NCBI GenBank assembly: GCA_005406025.1
Contig: BGZK01000187.1
Coordinates: forward strand, 124,001-188,000
Direction of reading: 5' to 3'
Source: Eumeta japonica
Taxonomy: Eukaryota; Arthropoda; Insecta; Lepidoptera; Psychidae
Length of the DNA stretch: 64,000 nt
Part shown: in pieces, positions 33,480 to 46,679 of the stretch
How the letters are laid out: each line of letters starts with the position of its first letter
Numbering within the stretch: the first letter of the stretch is position 1
Translations under genes and position numbers: made by a program
Notes under the pieces: generated by a model
Databases searched by the model: none
What the model was told of the DNA's origin: nothing
What the model saw: only the letters and a program-made list of their open reading frames with translations

Positions 33480-33735
33480 TTAACTACCCTAACGCTTAGG
33501 TATGCACTCTCACTGTTTATTATTTGAGATCGAGGGCCTTGGACCCTACATCCTTCACGATGATCAAGCGCAGGCACCTACAACTGCAATGGACGGTTTA
33601 ACGTGTTCTGCGAATGACAGAACGAGTGGGTTATTTGACTGAAGTTATAAACTAGTTTTCAATTCGCCTGCAGTCAAGATTCGAACCCAGCGCCTTGCAT
33701 TACCATAGTTCCATTACAACGTTCTGAGCCGCCAA
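33480..33735 (-). mobile_element. tRNA-derived SINE relic
   Basis: On the minus strand a B-box-like GGGTTCGAATCTTG lies near 33688, about 45 bases after a poor A-box-like TGGCGGCTCAGAACG. No cloverleaf can be folded convincingly, so it is a SINE head rather than a tRNA gene. The body toward 33480 is unrecognised. Confidence 0.4.
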
Positions 33736-33739
33736 AGTT

Positions 33740-36700
33740 TGCATAAATACGTTTTTACCTATCCATTAATATTATCATATACAACATGACGTTTTAGTTT
33801 AAACGATAACAGTTTACACTTAGACAAGTCACTGGAAACCCTCACAATATTTGTAGAAGTTCCTTACACATTAAAATACCTATATTTTAATAGGAAAACA
33901 CCAACCACAGATTTGTGGTTTTTTTTTTGTGAAATCAATCGCTTCGTGCCTCGTAGAGCACGTTCAACTGACTATTCCGCCGTCATCATATCGGTGACAA
34001 AGGTCGTTCGTAGCTTCCGATCTGCATGAATTCAGCGTGACGGGATTGAAGTCGAGTCCCTTAACCGACTGTAAAGAAATATAGGAGTGTATGACTCTAC
34101 AGTGGGATGATACACACCCCCTTATTAAGTTCCCCCCTAAAAGACATTTCTTGTAATTTCCTTGTCATTATTTGCATGCGATTCAGATCATCTTTATCCG
34201 CAAAAAATAAGTTGTATAGTTATCATGGTTTATAAGTGATTGTTATAAATAATGATATATAATATTTTAATATTTCAGCGTCGTTTGGAATTTACAATAT
34301 TAGCAGACATTTTAACATTAGTGTAACAATTAAAAGATATATTACCAAAAAAAATTAGGTACGTCTTATTGAACTTTACCTATAGTAATAAATAGATTTA
34401 TGGTATTCGTTCAGTGAGTAAATGTAAATTTTTGCAATGAAAGAAGTCAACACTGTTCTCTTTACACATTTTGTGTTGAATTCCGTACAAAATTTATTTG
34501 TGTTTGAAAAAAATTACAATTATTCATGCATCTGAAACAAATCCAGCTAATTACAGGACCGCCAACGAATTCCGTCTGGTCATTTCCCGTATGGTGGTGG
34601 AAGTTGTACACTATGCGATACGAAATGCCCTCTGACATACAGGCGTTCGCATAAACCATAGATATTATAAAAATGACATTCACTCTTAAAAATGTGGCGT
34701 GTCACCATGTCAAATATTAATAACGTTGTTATTTTCCAAAATAATTATTAAATCACTATTAATTTAGTTATTTAAATGGTTTTATTATAATACAGTCTCG
34801 ACCCTGATTCAATTCCCCAATTGTCCCGGTGTGATACCGGTCAACGTGTGCTTTCGATTTTCATCCGAACGAACGTTCGAGGTCCGTCAAAGATCACGGT
34901 TAAATAATTAACCGGTTTTTTTTTCACTTCACTACCGCGACAGAGCCTTCCTGAAAGTATTTTTTGTTCCGGTCGCTGGAGTATCATTAATCCTACCAGT
35001 AATTAACCGGCAGTTTTTACGTTGTTCTCTTGGCGTACTCCCAAAGTTTTCCAATGACGAACCTCTCGACATATAAAGTCGGATGAGACCGCTGAGGTAG
35101 TTGAGGCTTTTTTTGCTTCTTTGACACAAAGCGACAGTTCAAAGTCGTTCTCATAGTTTTTCTATGTCGCTGTTTGTATTGTGCTATGGGTTGTTTTTTT
35201 TTTACTTAATTCATATTCCATTGTATTTCGGCGCGCACGTTTACAATTACCGGTAACGAAACAATAAATGTTTAAAAATTTCAGAAAGGCCAGCAGTAAC
35301 AGGCCAGACTGCTTAGATGTGGGTATTCGTGCGAACAGTTCGCATTTTGTTCGGACACGATTGCAATGAATTGAATTCAATGTAATTAGCTTTAATGAGC
35401 GAAATGTGGTAGTGATATAAAGGCGTATGGCTGGTGGGTACGGTAGGCGAGTGGCGTGCGCGCGCATCGCAACCGTATCTTGGTGGCTTTGATACATTCA
35501 TCAGAGTGCAAAAGTAAAAAAAAAATACCTTATTTTTGCGATGAAACCTTTCAGATCCTGTATTTTTTATTTCTCAATTCAAATATATGTAGTTGTATAA
35601 TAATAGTATGAATCATTAAATGCATGATTAAAAACCTTTACCTTTTATTAAACTTGATTGCTTAGATATTGAACCTCAGTTTGTTACACACAGACGTTAT
35701 TATTTTTCTCATGGAATATTAGCCAATAAAATTACATAGTCCTTTAAAATACGACAAACGGTCATAAAGCTGTTTATTACAAAAAAATCGTATTAAATAA
35801 TGATCGCAAAAATTAACATGCGTCTAATTAATTAATTAATTTGCACAATCACCGTACGAAAGCGACAGTGAAAGTAATGCTGTTATAATCAAAACCGGAC
35901 GTAAGGTATTTGTTTTATACCTCGATTAGCGAAGCCACTGCCTATCATTACTACCGCTTGGTATGTTAGAATTCGATGTGCTTTGTAAAAACTTTCTAGC
36001 GACGTTAGTAATTTTATAAATCGGTCTAATTTTATACGTTTTATGTTGGCGACGACAGCGATGTTTAACGAGGCGCTTATTCGCTCACGAATAATGTGCG
36101 TTGCGTGCGTTAAGTTACAGGCTCTTCAAATACGCCAGTACGACACCTGTCTCTTGATCCTGATACGCTGAATCAGCACCGATGCTATCAAGTTCTGGCG
36201 CATGCAGGCAGCCGTTATCGTTTGTAACTTGACACTTTTGACACGTTTGTAACGCCGTCTTTACGCCTATGCCATTAAGCAAGGAAAAAAAATTTTGAAT
36301 ACTATGGGTATCGGCAGACCGGAAGTTCACTCTGAAGGTCGAGACACGGAGGAGAGCTAGATGAATTTGTTTTTGTATACTTTTTATAAGAGGAGTGATG
36401 GCCTTGTAGTTAACAAGTCCAACGGCGATGCTGTAGTCGAAGATTAAAGATCACAACCATGTACCGCACCGAGTGCTTTTTGTAACTCGTATGTAGATCG
36501 AATTACTCTTACTGCAATCGTGAAGCTGTATCAAAATAAAAAAAAAAGCCTGCATGTCGCAGAAGGTTCACATAAACCTTCAATGATACGTCAAGTTCTC
36601 AACATGACCTACGGCCCTGTAGGGGGTATAAGTTGGTTACACTAGTAATTTTCTAAAGAAATTGTACCCAGGACCTATTATAGTAGAAAACAAAAAAAAA

Positions 36701-39470
36701 TGAATTCAGTATTGACAAATTTTTAAACGAAATTTTAATACTATAAGCACTAGCTGTTTCCCGTCCGCTTCCATGTATGTAAATTAAAATCTCACGATGA
36801 TGTCTCAATGTCGGTCGCGATGCCGCTCTCGGCCTTTCCATAGATATTGCTGCTATTTTCTGTAATATTTATATTTTAAACCTACCTGCATGCAGAATTT
36901 GATCGCAATCCGTTCAGCCGGCTTGCAGAATGATCTGGACAAATAAACGGACTTTTCATCGACATTATAGATAGACTGTCATCTGCGCAAACGCGTTTAC
37001 TTACTGTCACGCTGATTTCATCACAGTCAAGCCGTAGTATAATTATAAGAGGAAATACAGACAAATATCAGACAAGTCAAAATAGAATTTTTAAAGTACT
37101 ACATACAAATTAAATGTATCGTAAAAGAAATATTTCTCATGGAATTTAATATAAATATTGTACGTAGACACAGAATTTGCAGATTTGTACATTAGTATAG
37201 CTAGCGTTTATCAAAAGCATTTCATTGCAGTACATTTCTTTCATAATTACCAGCGTGTTACATTCTCTGATTACAATTTCAGAACTAAACGGACTTATGA
37301 CAGGTTGACGGCTTTCTTGCAATTCGCGTCTGCCAAGCGAAAAAAAGCAAAGGCGGTAGCGACCGGCTTTAACACCATGAGCTATATTACGCTGATACAT
37401 AGAAGAGGATCTATTCTATTACAGAGAAGAATGGATCTATGGTTGTTTTCGTAAGACGCATACTTTGCGCGAATTCTCCACACCAGAGTTCGATTAAACA
37501 AAATGACGTTCGCGGTTTCAGTGACGCGCCATTTGGCTTCTGACAATGTTAGTAAACAGTCGGTGTTTGGAACGCGGCCAATTCTGTGAAGCGGTGAGAT
37601 GTACTGATTATTCTTATATCTGCGTTTATGTAACAGTTATGCCACATTTCGCACCTCATTATTCTCGAAATACAATAAACTTTTCGAACGTCGGCCGTTT
37701 TGCACACAATCGTTCCCTATGTTCGAACGCTTGTATGCGCATGCAAATGTTTATGATATAATACGCATTATGATTCAAATTCGACCTTTGGATGTAACGA
37801 TGTAATCGTTGTCGGCCACATAATGAATTGTTTGTGGAGTTGTTTCATACGTTGTGATTGTATAATACTTTCTCAAAATTACTACTTAAGAGAAAAATTG
37901 CAAAGTGCTTAGTAAATTTATTTGTTGTAATTCATATCATTAAAAAAAATCATTCCAAGCGAAACTGATAATATGAGCTTTCAATCACGCATAGAAATCA
38001 AATAGATTTATTTAGGATAAGTTATGCAAATTCCTATTATGAACTAATTGCCAATTAAAATAATAAAATTTTCTATCTCTTTTATTTTGTAATTTTTACT
38101 GATGTTTAGTCCATATTAAAAACTTTTAAAACTGTACCTTGTTATTGTAGTTTACAAGTATTTATTTACAATTATAAAAACTGTTTTATCGGTTCAGAAA
38201 CTAACTTATTATATGTTTCTTCACCACTAAAAATAATTCCAAATATTATTTTTATGATTCAACAAAAAAAAAAGTGTTACAGATATGGGCTGGTAAATTT
38301 AGAAACTGGTCCTACAAAAGATTTAAATGTGCCAAATAAAAACGAAAAATTCTAAAGATTTTTAAATACAATAAAACTCTAAAATGTCAAGGGATTGAAT
38401 TGAAATAATCCATAGACAGTTACTTTCAATATTAACTGTTTCAATGAAACCGGAGCATGCCGTAACCACAAATCTAATAGTATGACCATGAACACGGAAA
38501 CGTATGCATGATTATGTAGTCGAGTCGTTAACATGATATATACAAGTAACATCGTACCTTGTAATTGAATTGTTCCAATGCAATCAGGACGCACCGATTG
38601 TACAAATCTAAAAAGTAACTTGACAGTTTTTACTTAAAGAGTAGATAAATTATTCTTCGAGAAATTCAATTGTGTAAAGTGATATATCGAAGCAAGGTCG
38701 TCGGTGGGTTGCGTGAAAAGTAAAAATGTAAATCGTAAAAGTAGTCCGTAAGAATTGACACATAATGTATGGACGATCTGTCAAATCTTACGGATTAAGT
38801 TTGCGAATTACGTTTTGACTGTTAGTGCAATCCGCTGTAGGTCTTAAAATTAAATTTTTCTAATGAAATCGAGGTACAGCGTTTCTACGAATCTAAGGTA
38901 TGATTTAATAATTCTAAAAAACGAAATAAGAATCTATTGGACGATGTTTATAGAGAGAGAACCGACTGACTAAGGTGATATTTATGATTAAAGTAGACCT
39001 TTACTGATTTTTCGACAAAAGAATAATCTATTTTATGGATTTCATAGTTAATTTTGAAACTATTGCGTCATTAGCTTAATATTATTATGGAAAAATATGA
39101 TGAGACATATCCACACACTATAAAAAAAAGATAGATACGCAAAAAAAAAAAGATAAAAGGCGATGAACATTAGAATAATAGTCTATAATAGATAATTTTT
39201 TCTAGATTTTTGTTAACATTTCTTGAACAAATTTTGAGAGGGATCATCCAATGATTGTATGGAAATTTATAATAAACTATCTTAATATACTATTTAAGCC
39301 TAGTAGCCGGTATCATATTACTACATATATACAACATAAGCAAAGAAAATTTCAATAAAGATTTCCTGTATATATACAGATCAGGGTGCATCGTAAGTAC
39401 TTTAAATATGAATGATACTTTAACAGTATTCTTCAGAAGTATTAGAAAATGTAGGATTAGTCATAGAGAG
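33740..39470. other. Presumed intron; no gene recognised
   Basis: Long stretch with several balanced-composition patches (33940-34080, 34800-35150, 35280-35500, 35830-36130, 37200-37760). The minus ORF at 36115-36330 (contains TCQKCQVTNDNGC) is open but has no convincing splice frame. A CCATTTGGC-type or transposon end was not identified in any patch. I see nothing I can name. Confidence 0.4.
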
Positions 39471-39474
39471 TATA

Positions 39475-39600
39475 TGCGGTACCTAGTGGTACAGTGGGAG
39501 GATACTTAACTCTCAACTCGAAGATCGTGGGTTAGATGCCAAACATGTACCGGTGACTTTTCGTAAACTTAAGTACGTTTTTTTCATTTAATAATACAAC
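39475..39600 (+). mobile_element. tRNA-like SINE relic
   Basis: A-box-like TAGTGGTACAGTGG at about 39483 and B-box-like GTGGGTTAGATGCC at about 39528 have tRNA-like spacing. A T-rich stretch follows. At 39709-39744 a 12-bp hairpin GTACACTTGGTG with its complement lies downstream; whether it belongs to the same element is unclear. Confidence 0.4.
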
Positions 39601-39604
39601 TCCC

Positions 39605-42345
39605 TAATGGGAAAAAGAAAATATTGCGAGGAAACTCAAATTTAAGAGGAAATAAAAACTTGCAGCTTGTCCGCGTGAAATCTGTACACGGTTATGAGGC
39701 TCGACAAGTCGGGTACACTTGGTGTGTATCCAATGCACCAAGTGTACATCTCTGGCTGTCCCGTCTTGAACGATGGCGTGAGGTTATAAAAAAAAAGCTT
39801 TTGGCTGTCAAGAGATGCCCGGCAGATGTGAAACATTTAAATTAATATTAGAATTTATTGTCAATAAATACCCATAGAGAAAATATGCAGAATAATAATA
39901 AAAAAGAATAAAGTTTGTTAACAAAATCAATATATTTTTCTTGTTATTTTAAAAATAATAATTAGATAATATTTATAATTATAAATAGAAAATATATTTC
40001 GATTTAATAATAAACCACGGATTCTAATTCTTTTAAGCATTTTAAAAACAACAAAAACCTTAATAATAATATAACACCAAAATATAAAAAAAAACAATAA
40101 TGAAAATTTTTCAATAATAATTTTATTCAAATAAGTAAATTTTATTATTCAATAAATTATAATAGGATAATGTCACCGTAATTAAAACAATAGAAATCAC
40201 TATTTATTGTTATCAAAAGCTTCATCACAGGACGAAATACCGATCAAAACTAAGCGTCTCCAAAGTGTGAGATGCTGGGTGTCATGCACTAGGCGCACAC
40301 GGTGGGCCAGAACCAAGCATATTCTGAATTTCAAGATATCTTGGTTTTACCACAGTCCAACGCGCGTACCTATAGATGTTTCCCATCAGAAATATAGTCG
40401 AGGAAAAGTTGAACAGAGAAAATAGGCATGCCAGGATCGGTGAAGGCTCGCAGAGACCGCGCGGTCACTTTCTTGCGATACGTCAGCGGAGGATCGAACC
40501 GGTCGGCGTCGACCTGGTGCAGCCACGCGAACTGGATCAGGCTGCGCGAATAATATACCGACTTATACGGCGTAAAAAAGCTCCGTTCACCGAGTAAAAT
40601 CACTTCTCGTTCGTTACATAAAAACGATGGAAAGGCGTCATGTTTTATTTTTAATTTCGCACAGAGAGAGATAAGTACCCGTTTCGCGTTACTTAACGCT
40701 CGTGCCGCCATTAGGTGACAGGCAACGATAGCTGTTTGTTTATTTTGAATTCGTTATTTCAGATTGAGTTATTATTTCTGCTCGACACCTTCACGTGTCT
40801 TCACAATATGCTATATTTTTGGTTTCATCGTTTTGACATGTTTTCTTAAAGTATCTTAGGTTTTCTGAGTATTAAAAGATTGTCTTATGGTCTTATAAGA
40901 AATAGGTATTTGAAGAAGGAACGTCTCTTTCGTTAGGTAAGCGGTTTCATACAATACTAAACCTTATTTTAAAGTGACTAAAGCAACCAGTAAAGTTTAA
41001 TGTTGCTCTTAATAAAGGCATTGTTTGCCGAGACTCGTCGCATATTCGTCGCTCGCTGCAGTGGACTGGACAGTCCTTCGCGTTATGCAGCGCCCACACA
41101 CGGGCACAGTAAGTAGTTCGGTTAAACAACGGATATTCACGTTAAGTGTTATCTGTGAGTAGGTTAACTGTCGTTTAAGATGCACCGACTCTGAACTTTC
41201 TGCGTAATGTCACGTAGCGTAATTGACAATGGTCGAATAACAATATTGACAATAGACAGTAGAATAGCATTAAATGATAGTGATTTTTCTAATGTGGATG
41301 ATAACACAGATTAAGACGTAATAAATACTGACATGCGAAATTTTATTAAAAGAACAGAAAATAGAGTTAGCGAATAATGAAAAGAGAATCACAAATGAAA
41401 GCGATTGAAAATAGACATGACAAATCGACGAATTGATTATTATATATGCGTATGACCGAAAAAAGATATATAATGAAAAAAGAATACACCGAGAGAGAAT
41501 AGAGAAGTAACGTAAAAAAAATGTCATAATAGCATTAACAGGTCCTAAATTCGAGTAAACCACAGAATTGCCAATAGCAAACATAAATCAGCTCGCATTT
41601 CGTAAGCGATCCATTATTCGAGATTAGGTATAACTCAAAACATCGTCGGCGCGGATCTTAATGTGCGTAGTCGATTGGAAAAGCAGTGAAGCGTGTAGGC
41701 AGCTTTGATCCAAAAATAATCTCTGAGCGATGCTCGTTACCTACGCATAATTTACTTTGTTAATCGATGCTCTTAAGGGCACAGATTACGCTGTACGAAT
41801 TGGAATAAGTCATTATATTGATGTATGCTGTAGCTACAGTAATAAAAATACAGAGTAGTTACGTAATTGGATGTATTTTTAAACTTTATTTGAATAACCA
41901 TAACAGCAATATTCGATTAAGATTTCCTTCTATTCTGTTTTAAATTCTTTTGATAAAAATAAATGTATATTTATTTATCAACAAATCACCGTTTATGCGG
42001 AGTCACAATTCTTGTATTCATTAAATTGTCTACTTATTAAAAAATACTATTATATAAAAATAAGGTTAGTATCGTTCCCACGTACAAGCAATCGTAGTAC
42101 ATCAAATCATTCGGACATAGAAGAAAATTAGTATTAAACATTTGGAGGTTTTTTAATGCTTGATCTTTGTCCAATAATAGTTTCTTTACCACAACCACTT
42201 GATGCAATAATGCTTTGTCTTCTGTCAGCTTTTTAATTACCTTATGGTTGAGGCATTAACACCCTCGCAATATTTTTTGCTTCAAATTTCAATGACACAC
42301 TCTGTTCTAATGCGGATTGAGAGCTATTATCGGCCATTGTGATGA
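39605..42345. other. Presumed intron; one exon candidate
   Basis: Apart from the candidate exon at 40370-40541 this holds AT-rich DNA and balanced patches (40970-41260, 41600-41790) without recognised coding. No terminal repeats were found. Confidence 0.4.
40370..40541 (-). CDS. Candidate terminal exon, minus strand, unrecognised
   Basis: The minus-strand frame contains SLIQFAWLHQVDADRFDPPL, then TYRKKVTARSLRAF and TDPG, in a sharply GC-richer block (40440-40555). A possible acceptor (TTATTCGCGCAG) ends at 40542, and the frame runs to TAG at 40370-40372. Against it: the acceptor has a weak pyrimidine tract, no GT donor follows TDPG, and the last 19 codons are AT-rich. It could be an exon of a small gene nested in the presumed intron, an open piece of an old repeat, or a plus-strand segment (a different frame is also open there). 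The frame also runs upstream to an ATG at 40711. Confidence 0.3.
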
Positions 42346-42349
42346 CAGC

Positions 42350-42525
42350 TGTCCGGTATGGTACAACGTAATGAAACTCTGCCGTTGTGAAGTTAGCCAC
42401 GAAAGCGTCGGCGTAAAATTGGCACGCGGGGTTGGGGAAGAAGAAGGGGTCGGGAAGCGTTAAACTTGCGCATTACATCATTTGCAGACAATTCGTGCTT
42501 TGTACTGTACCTACAGTATAATATG
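42350..42525 (-). repeat. Dispersed repeat family S, copy 3 (inverted)
   Basis: The reverse complement aligns with 32910-33040, with shared TAATGCGCAAGTTTAACGCT, CCAATTTTACGCCG, GACGCTTTCGTGGCTA and ACTTCACAACGGCAGAGTTT blocks. Confidence 0.65.
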
Positions 42526-43009
42526 TTCTTCGAGGCATAGAGCGAATGGTTTTAATTGCCTATAAGGTTTCAATTGCTCATTGGTCAATTCGCCCGTGGT
42601 CAGCATCAAATCCGGTACAGTCTGTTTCTAAAGCGATGCTCTCTAACCACTTGGCCACCAATGCAACAGCGCCTTGTGTAATGATTATGTAAGCGCTATT
42701 TTTACGTAAATATTGAAATTGCATATGTATATTGTATCACAATAGTTATTAAATTTGAAAAAAAAATTTTCGTATCTCCGTGACACAACATAAATTAACT
42801 AGAAATATGTAGGTTACCGAGTATTACATAAATTCTGCTCTGTTCGCTGAACACGTGTACTCTGTTAAATTATTACTTCAGATTTAAATTTTTCTTCCAA
42901 GAACGATGATAGCACAGATATTAAGAAGGTTTTCTTGGAATGGGTAAGTACCAGATTCCATCTTGACTAACGAATTTTTAATTTAAGCCAAATCACTCGA
43001 AAAGTGGTG

Positions 43010-43385
43010 GAGTCATAATTTGGCCAAATTGGCTGCAGCACAAAAATGTGTCGACGCGAGCGGTGAAATACCACACTCTCACTGAATACGGATGTGCATT
43101 AGCAGCTTCCGCTGTTGCCTCTCGTCCAGTGAGTGAGGGTGCCGAAGGGCCATTCCCCTTTCCATCGCCCCAGCCTCTCCATATATGCCGCTGCGTCAGA
43201 TTATTCCCACTCAAGAATCCGGCAACACACTGATGACTCCTCTGGGGTTTCGAGTATCCATGGGTGGCGGTGACCATCTACTTTTTTATGGCTCCTGCTC
43301 GTTGGTCGTCGAATATGCTATAAAAGAATTGAACAATTCATTCAATATCTCGAAAGGCAAAGGAGGCGTGGCTCCCAGACTGTCA
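43010..43385 (+). repeat. Dispersed repeat family R, copy 2
   Basis: The most complete copy: GCAGCTTCCGCTGTTGCCTC, CGTCCAGTGAGTGAGGGTGC, several CCTCTCC blocks, CCGGCAACACACTGATGACT, then GGGTGGCGGTGACCATCTAC. The short ORFs on both strands are by-products. Confidence 0.7.
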
Positions 43386-43389
43386 TAAC

Positions 43390-46300
43390 ATTGGTGGCAA
43401 CATTCGTTACCACCCTAATCCAGGGGTTCTCGAACTTTTTTTGGCTACGAAACCTTTTGGGAAACGGAGTATTTCGTGAAACTCTAGAATAATCAAACAC
43501 CGATTTATTTGTAATTCTTTGATAATAATCTAATTATGTTAATAATAATACTTTTTTGTAAATACTTAATATTAAGCTTTTGACGGATTTTTCCTCTGCA
43601 GCTTTATAAAATTAACCCTTTAGGATTTTATTAATTATGATCAGTACCTATTTTCGTGGGCCACCCAGAAAGGCTTCGCGGAGACTCAGGGCTCCAATGA
43701 ACAACACTTTGAGTATCGCTGCTTTAATCCATACTGGGCTAACGTCGAGAGCTTAATGTCCAATCCTTTCCTGAAAGAATAAGATTGTGGTAGTGTCACA
43801 GTCGTGATGTAAACCAGATACAACGATTTCTATTTCGAATTGAGTCTCAGTCCCATTGAAAAACCTGTTACAATGTATTCGATCGAAAATCGACCAAAAA
43901 AAAAAACATAGTCCGATTCGATGAGCAGCCAGACCAAATGAAAGCGTCGGCCGCCACGGCGAGCTGTCCATCGACACTTATGGGCTAGATTCTGTCCAAT
44001 GGGCTAGATTCTGTCTAGACTGGCAGCTAGCTAACGAAATACATGCACTAAGTTGAATCGCTGATGGAATAATTACGAAATTTAATCGAATGAATTGCGA
44101 GGTAGAGCTGACATGCTAACAGGCGGACGCGCTATTGGATGTGATGTTTTATATGGCAACATTTTTTTTTTGCGTGTTAGGTTAATGATATAGAATAACA
44201 TACAAAGCAATGACGTACCGAATGGTTAATCTTTTATATTGGCAATAAAAAGTAGTCCACTCATGGTTCGCTTTGAAATTCATCCAAAGAATTGAGGCAT
44301 TATAAATTTAGTGGTTAAACGTGCTGCCAAATTGCCAGAGAAACGGGAATGCTTTGATGCCGAGAGAAGCGCAATTTATCGTTCGAGGTTTTCGAGTTCT
44401 ACAGAATGTTATGTCAACTAATTAACGTCAATCCGTTAGTTGTAATTTAAGGATAATATGTTAATTTCAATATTCGATTACGTACTGATGATTAATTAGT
44501 GATACATTTTTTTTGCATACATTCGATAGAATCATTTTTCAAGATATAGTTTACGTTTTTTTGCCTATATCTCCTTTTTGATATTTATAACTGGTTAATT
44601 AAAAAAAAATAATACAAAAAAAAATTACCTAAACCCTATAAGTGATTTATGTCTAATTCGAGGTTCTCTGTTTTATAATTTGTTATTATTGTGTCAAATT
44701 TACAATTGAAGTTCTTCCGTAGATTTTAGATGTTTATTACTTGTGCTCATGAGCACGAGCAAGCAATAAACTTTGGTACATGTACCAATTTCACACGCGG
44801 TCCTTCCGTTATTTAATTTTTACACCTACATTGTAAAACGAAATGATGACCCAGATTCAAATATATGCATAAATTTATTTTTAATAACGCATTTCCCTTC
44901 ATAACATCAAAATGAACTTGAAATAATAAAATTGTTGCATATGTGCTGTAGAGAGTATGTTCATGATGCATAAGCTAAAAGCATTTAAAGACTATTTACT
45001 AAGTATGGATGGTAAATACGATAATATTAATGCTGTAATATTAGTACATATAAGATATGATTTACTATTTTGAAAGAAATGTAAATATATAACAGGATAA
45101 CTTTATGTAGACAGAATATAAATAAGTAACGCTTTCTAATAGAGAAAATCACAAATGTTTCATGTATTTTATGGAATTGCATCTTCAGTTTTTCACAAAC
45201 GTTTAACTTTGCGTTTGGAGTTTTGTTAGAAAAAAGGATATTTTAAATGATGCATAATTGAACGAAAGGCAGCCATTTTTCTGTTTTGCATTTACCATAC
45301 TTCGTACTGAATAGGTGCCGTGTAGGACATTATCTGTGGGATTGACTCGTATCTATCGTTTAATTTCAAATATATAACTCTTGCCTAAAACGAGTTTTTT
45401 TTTTAACTATTATCATATTGCTGTTTTTATTTGTTATCACACAAGACACGTAAAACCTGCAACTTCTGACAATGTTAATAATTCATCTACTTTTATCTCG
45501 CTTCAGTAATTTAGGGGTAGACGTAAGTTTGTGTCTATCTCATTTTATTATTGGGATGACATTGGAATTATATTTAAAATTAAATACAATCCCAACATCA
45601 TTGGTTAGTTGTTGAGGCAGACTTTAATCTTACCTCGCTTTTGATGTCCACCCTCCCACAATCCGATGTGACCAGTGCGATGACAAACTCCGGAGCAGCG
45701 AACTCGACACCTTCCGGCTGCACTGTCACCGCTCATATCAGTGTGTGTGGTTACGACACTGATCTCTCTGAAGGAGTCATACGTCCACTATGGTCATATC
45801 TTTAACTGCGGTGTGGCATATAAATATAATATGTAATCAAACTATATACAAAATTACGATCAGTAAACATTAGGCATCGTATGTAAAGCAAAATGATTGT
45901 GATAGTACCGAATAGAAATTTCGAAATCCGATTTCATTATTATCCATCCCAATTCGTCCACACCTGTTTGTTTTCCTTTGAAAATTAATCTACATGAAAG
46001 TCAATCTTAAAAACGTTTGGTTTTTTTTTTTAATAAAACGCTATCTTGTAACTGGAAACCCTAAGTAAAATCAGTAGTCAATGACAATCAAAAAATTATT
46101 TCTATGAACGTTTTAGATATAAATTGAACATTGCCGTACTGAAATAGCAAACGATAAAAGCGGCGCTCGTGTCGACCTACGAGATGAAATGGAATCTGAG
46201 AAGACCCATTTGGTTTACTATCAGTTTTGAGTTGGGGTTATGTAGAAACGTTTTTGCTGGAATGTTTCCGTTGCTTGAAATTGTAAGTTTTAACACGGAA

Positions 46301-46600
46301 TCGTGGGTTAGGCACGACAAAATTTGGTCTGTGACTGCCTGCCAATAAAGATATGATAGAAAGTAAAGCAGGAGAAATAGAGCAGTAACAGTGTATAATG
46401 TAGATACGTATCGATACAAAAATATAAAACAGGTGATTGATGCAAAAGCGTATAGGTTAATGAGACGGTAACGAGCAGTGGCTGATGGTGATGGAAGGTA
46501 ACAGAAAGATTCTCAGATCATTTAAACAACTAGATGTAGTAAGAAGGTCTGGCGTGTTTTGGTCGACTTAGCTCAAAACAATTATACTTCTTGAGTACGC
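43390..46600. other. Presumed intron; small duplications and one exon candidate
   Basis: A ~19-bp tandem duplication (TGGGCTAGATTCTGTC) lies at 43981-44015. Two balanced patches (43640-43990, 45630-45790) stand out; the second is listed as a candidate exon. No complete mobile element recognised. Confidence 0.4.
45634..45767 (-). CDS. Candidate internal exon, minus strand, unrecognised
   Basis: On the minus strand a good acceptor (ATGACTCCTTCAG) ends at 45768 and a near-consensus donor (GAG then GTAAGATT) starts at 45633. One frame is open across the 134 bases between them. It reads EISVVTTHTDMSGDSAAGRC, then RVRCSGVCHRTGHIG and LWEGGHQKR. The block is GC-richer than its flanks. On the plus strand a different frame is also open and contains CDQCDDKL and FRLHCHRSYQC, a pattern vaguely like a zinc finger but with poor spacing. 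The splice sites favour the minus reading. It could be an exon of a gene nested in the large presumed intron, or an exonised repeat. Confidence 0.35.
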
Positions 46601-46679
46601 GTACTTGCCACCTCATTTGTGCACCACTATGAGCCTGGAAGTATTTTTAACGTTTTTGTTATAATGCCGCCTTGTGTGG

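Noticed and set aside
33660..33735. Possible tRNA gene on the minus strand
   Set aside because: It has a B-box-like sequence but no cloverleaf or acceptor stem pairing, and the A box is poor. Treated as a SINE relic.
36115..36330. Minus-strand 71-codon ORF as an exon
   Set aside because: An acceptor-like CCTTCAG is present upstream, but it has no recognised domain, its composition matches chance, and the frame contains no clear coding bias.
42590..42675. Minus-strand tRNA-Ser-like GGTGGCCAAGTGGTTAGAG
   Set aside because: The A-box region is good, but the B-box region (CCGGATTTGATGC) is poor and no cloverleaf forms. Possibly a very old SINE; too weak to annotate.
45640..45765. Plus-strand C2H2 zinc-finger exon
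   Set aside because: CxxC and HxH are present, but spacing and hydrophobic positions do not fit, and the splice sites support the minus strand.
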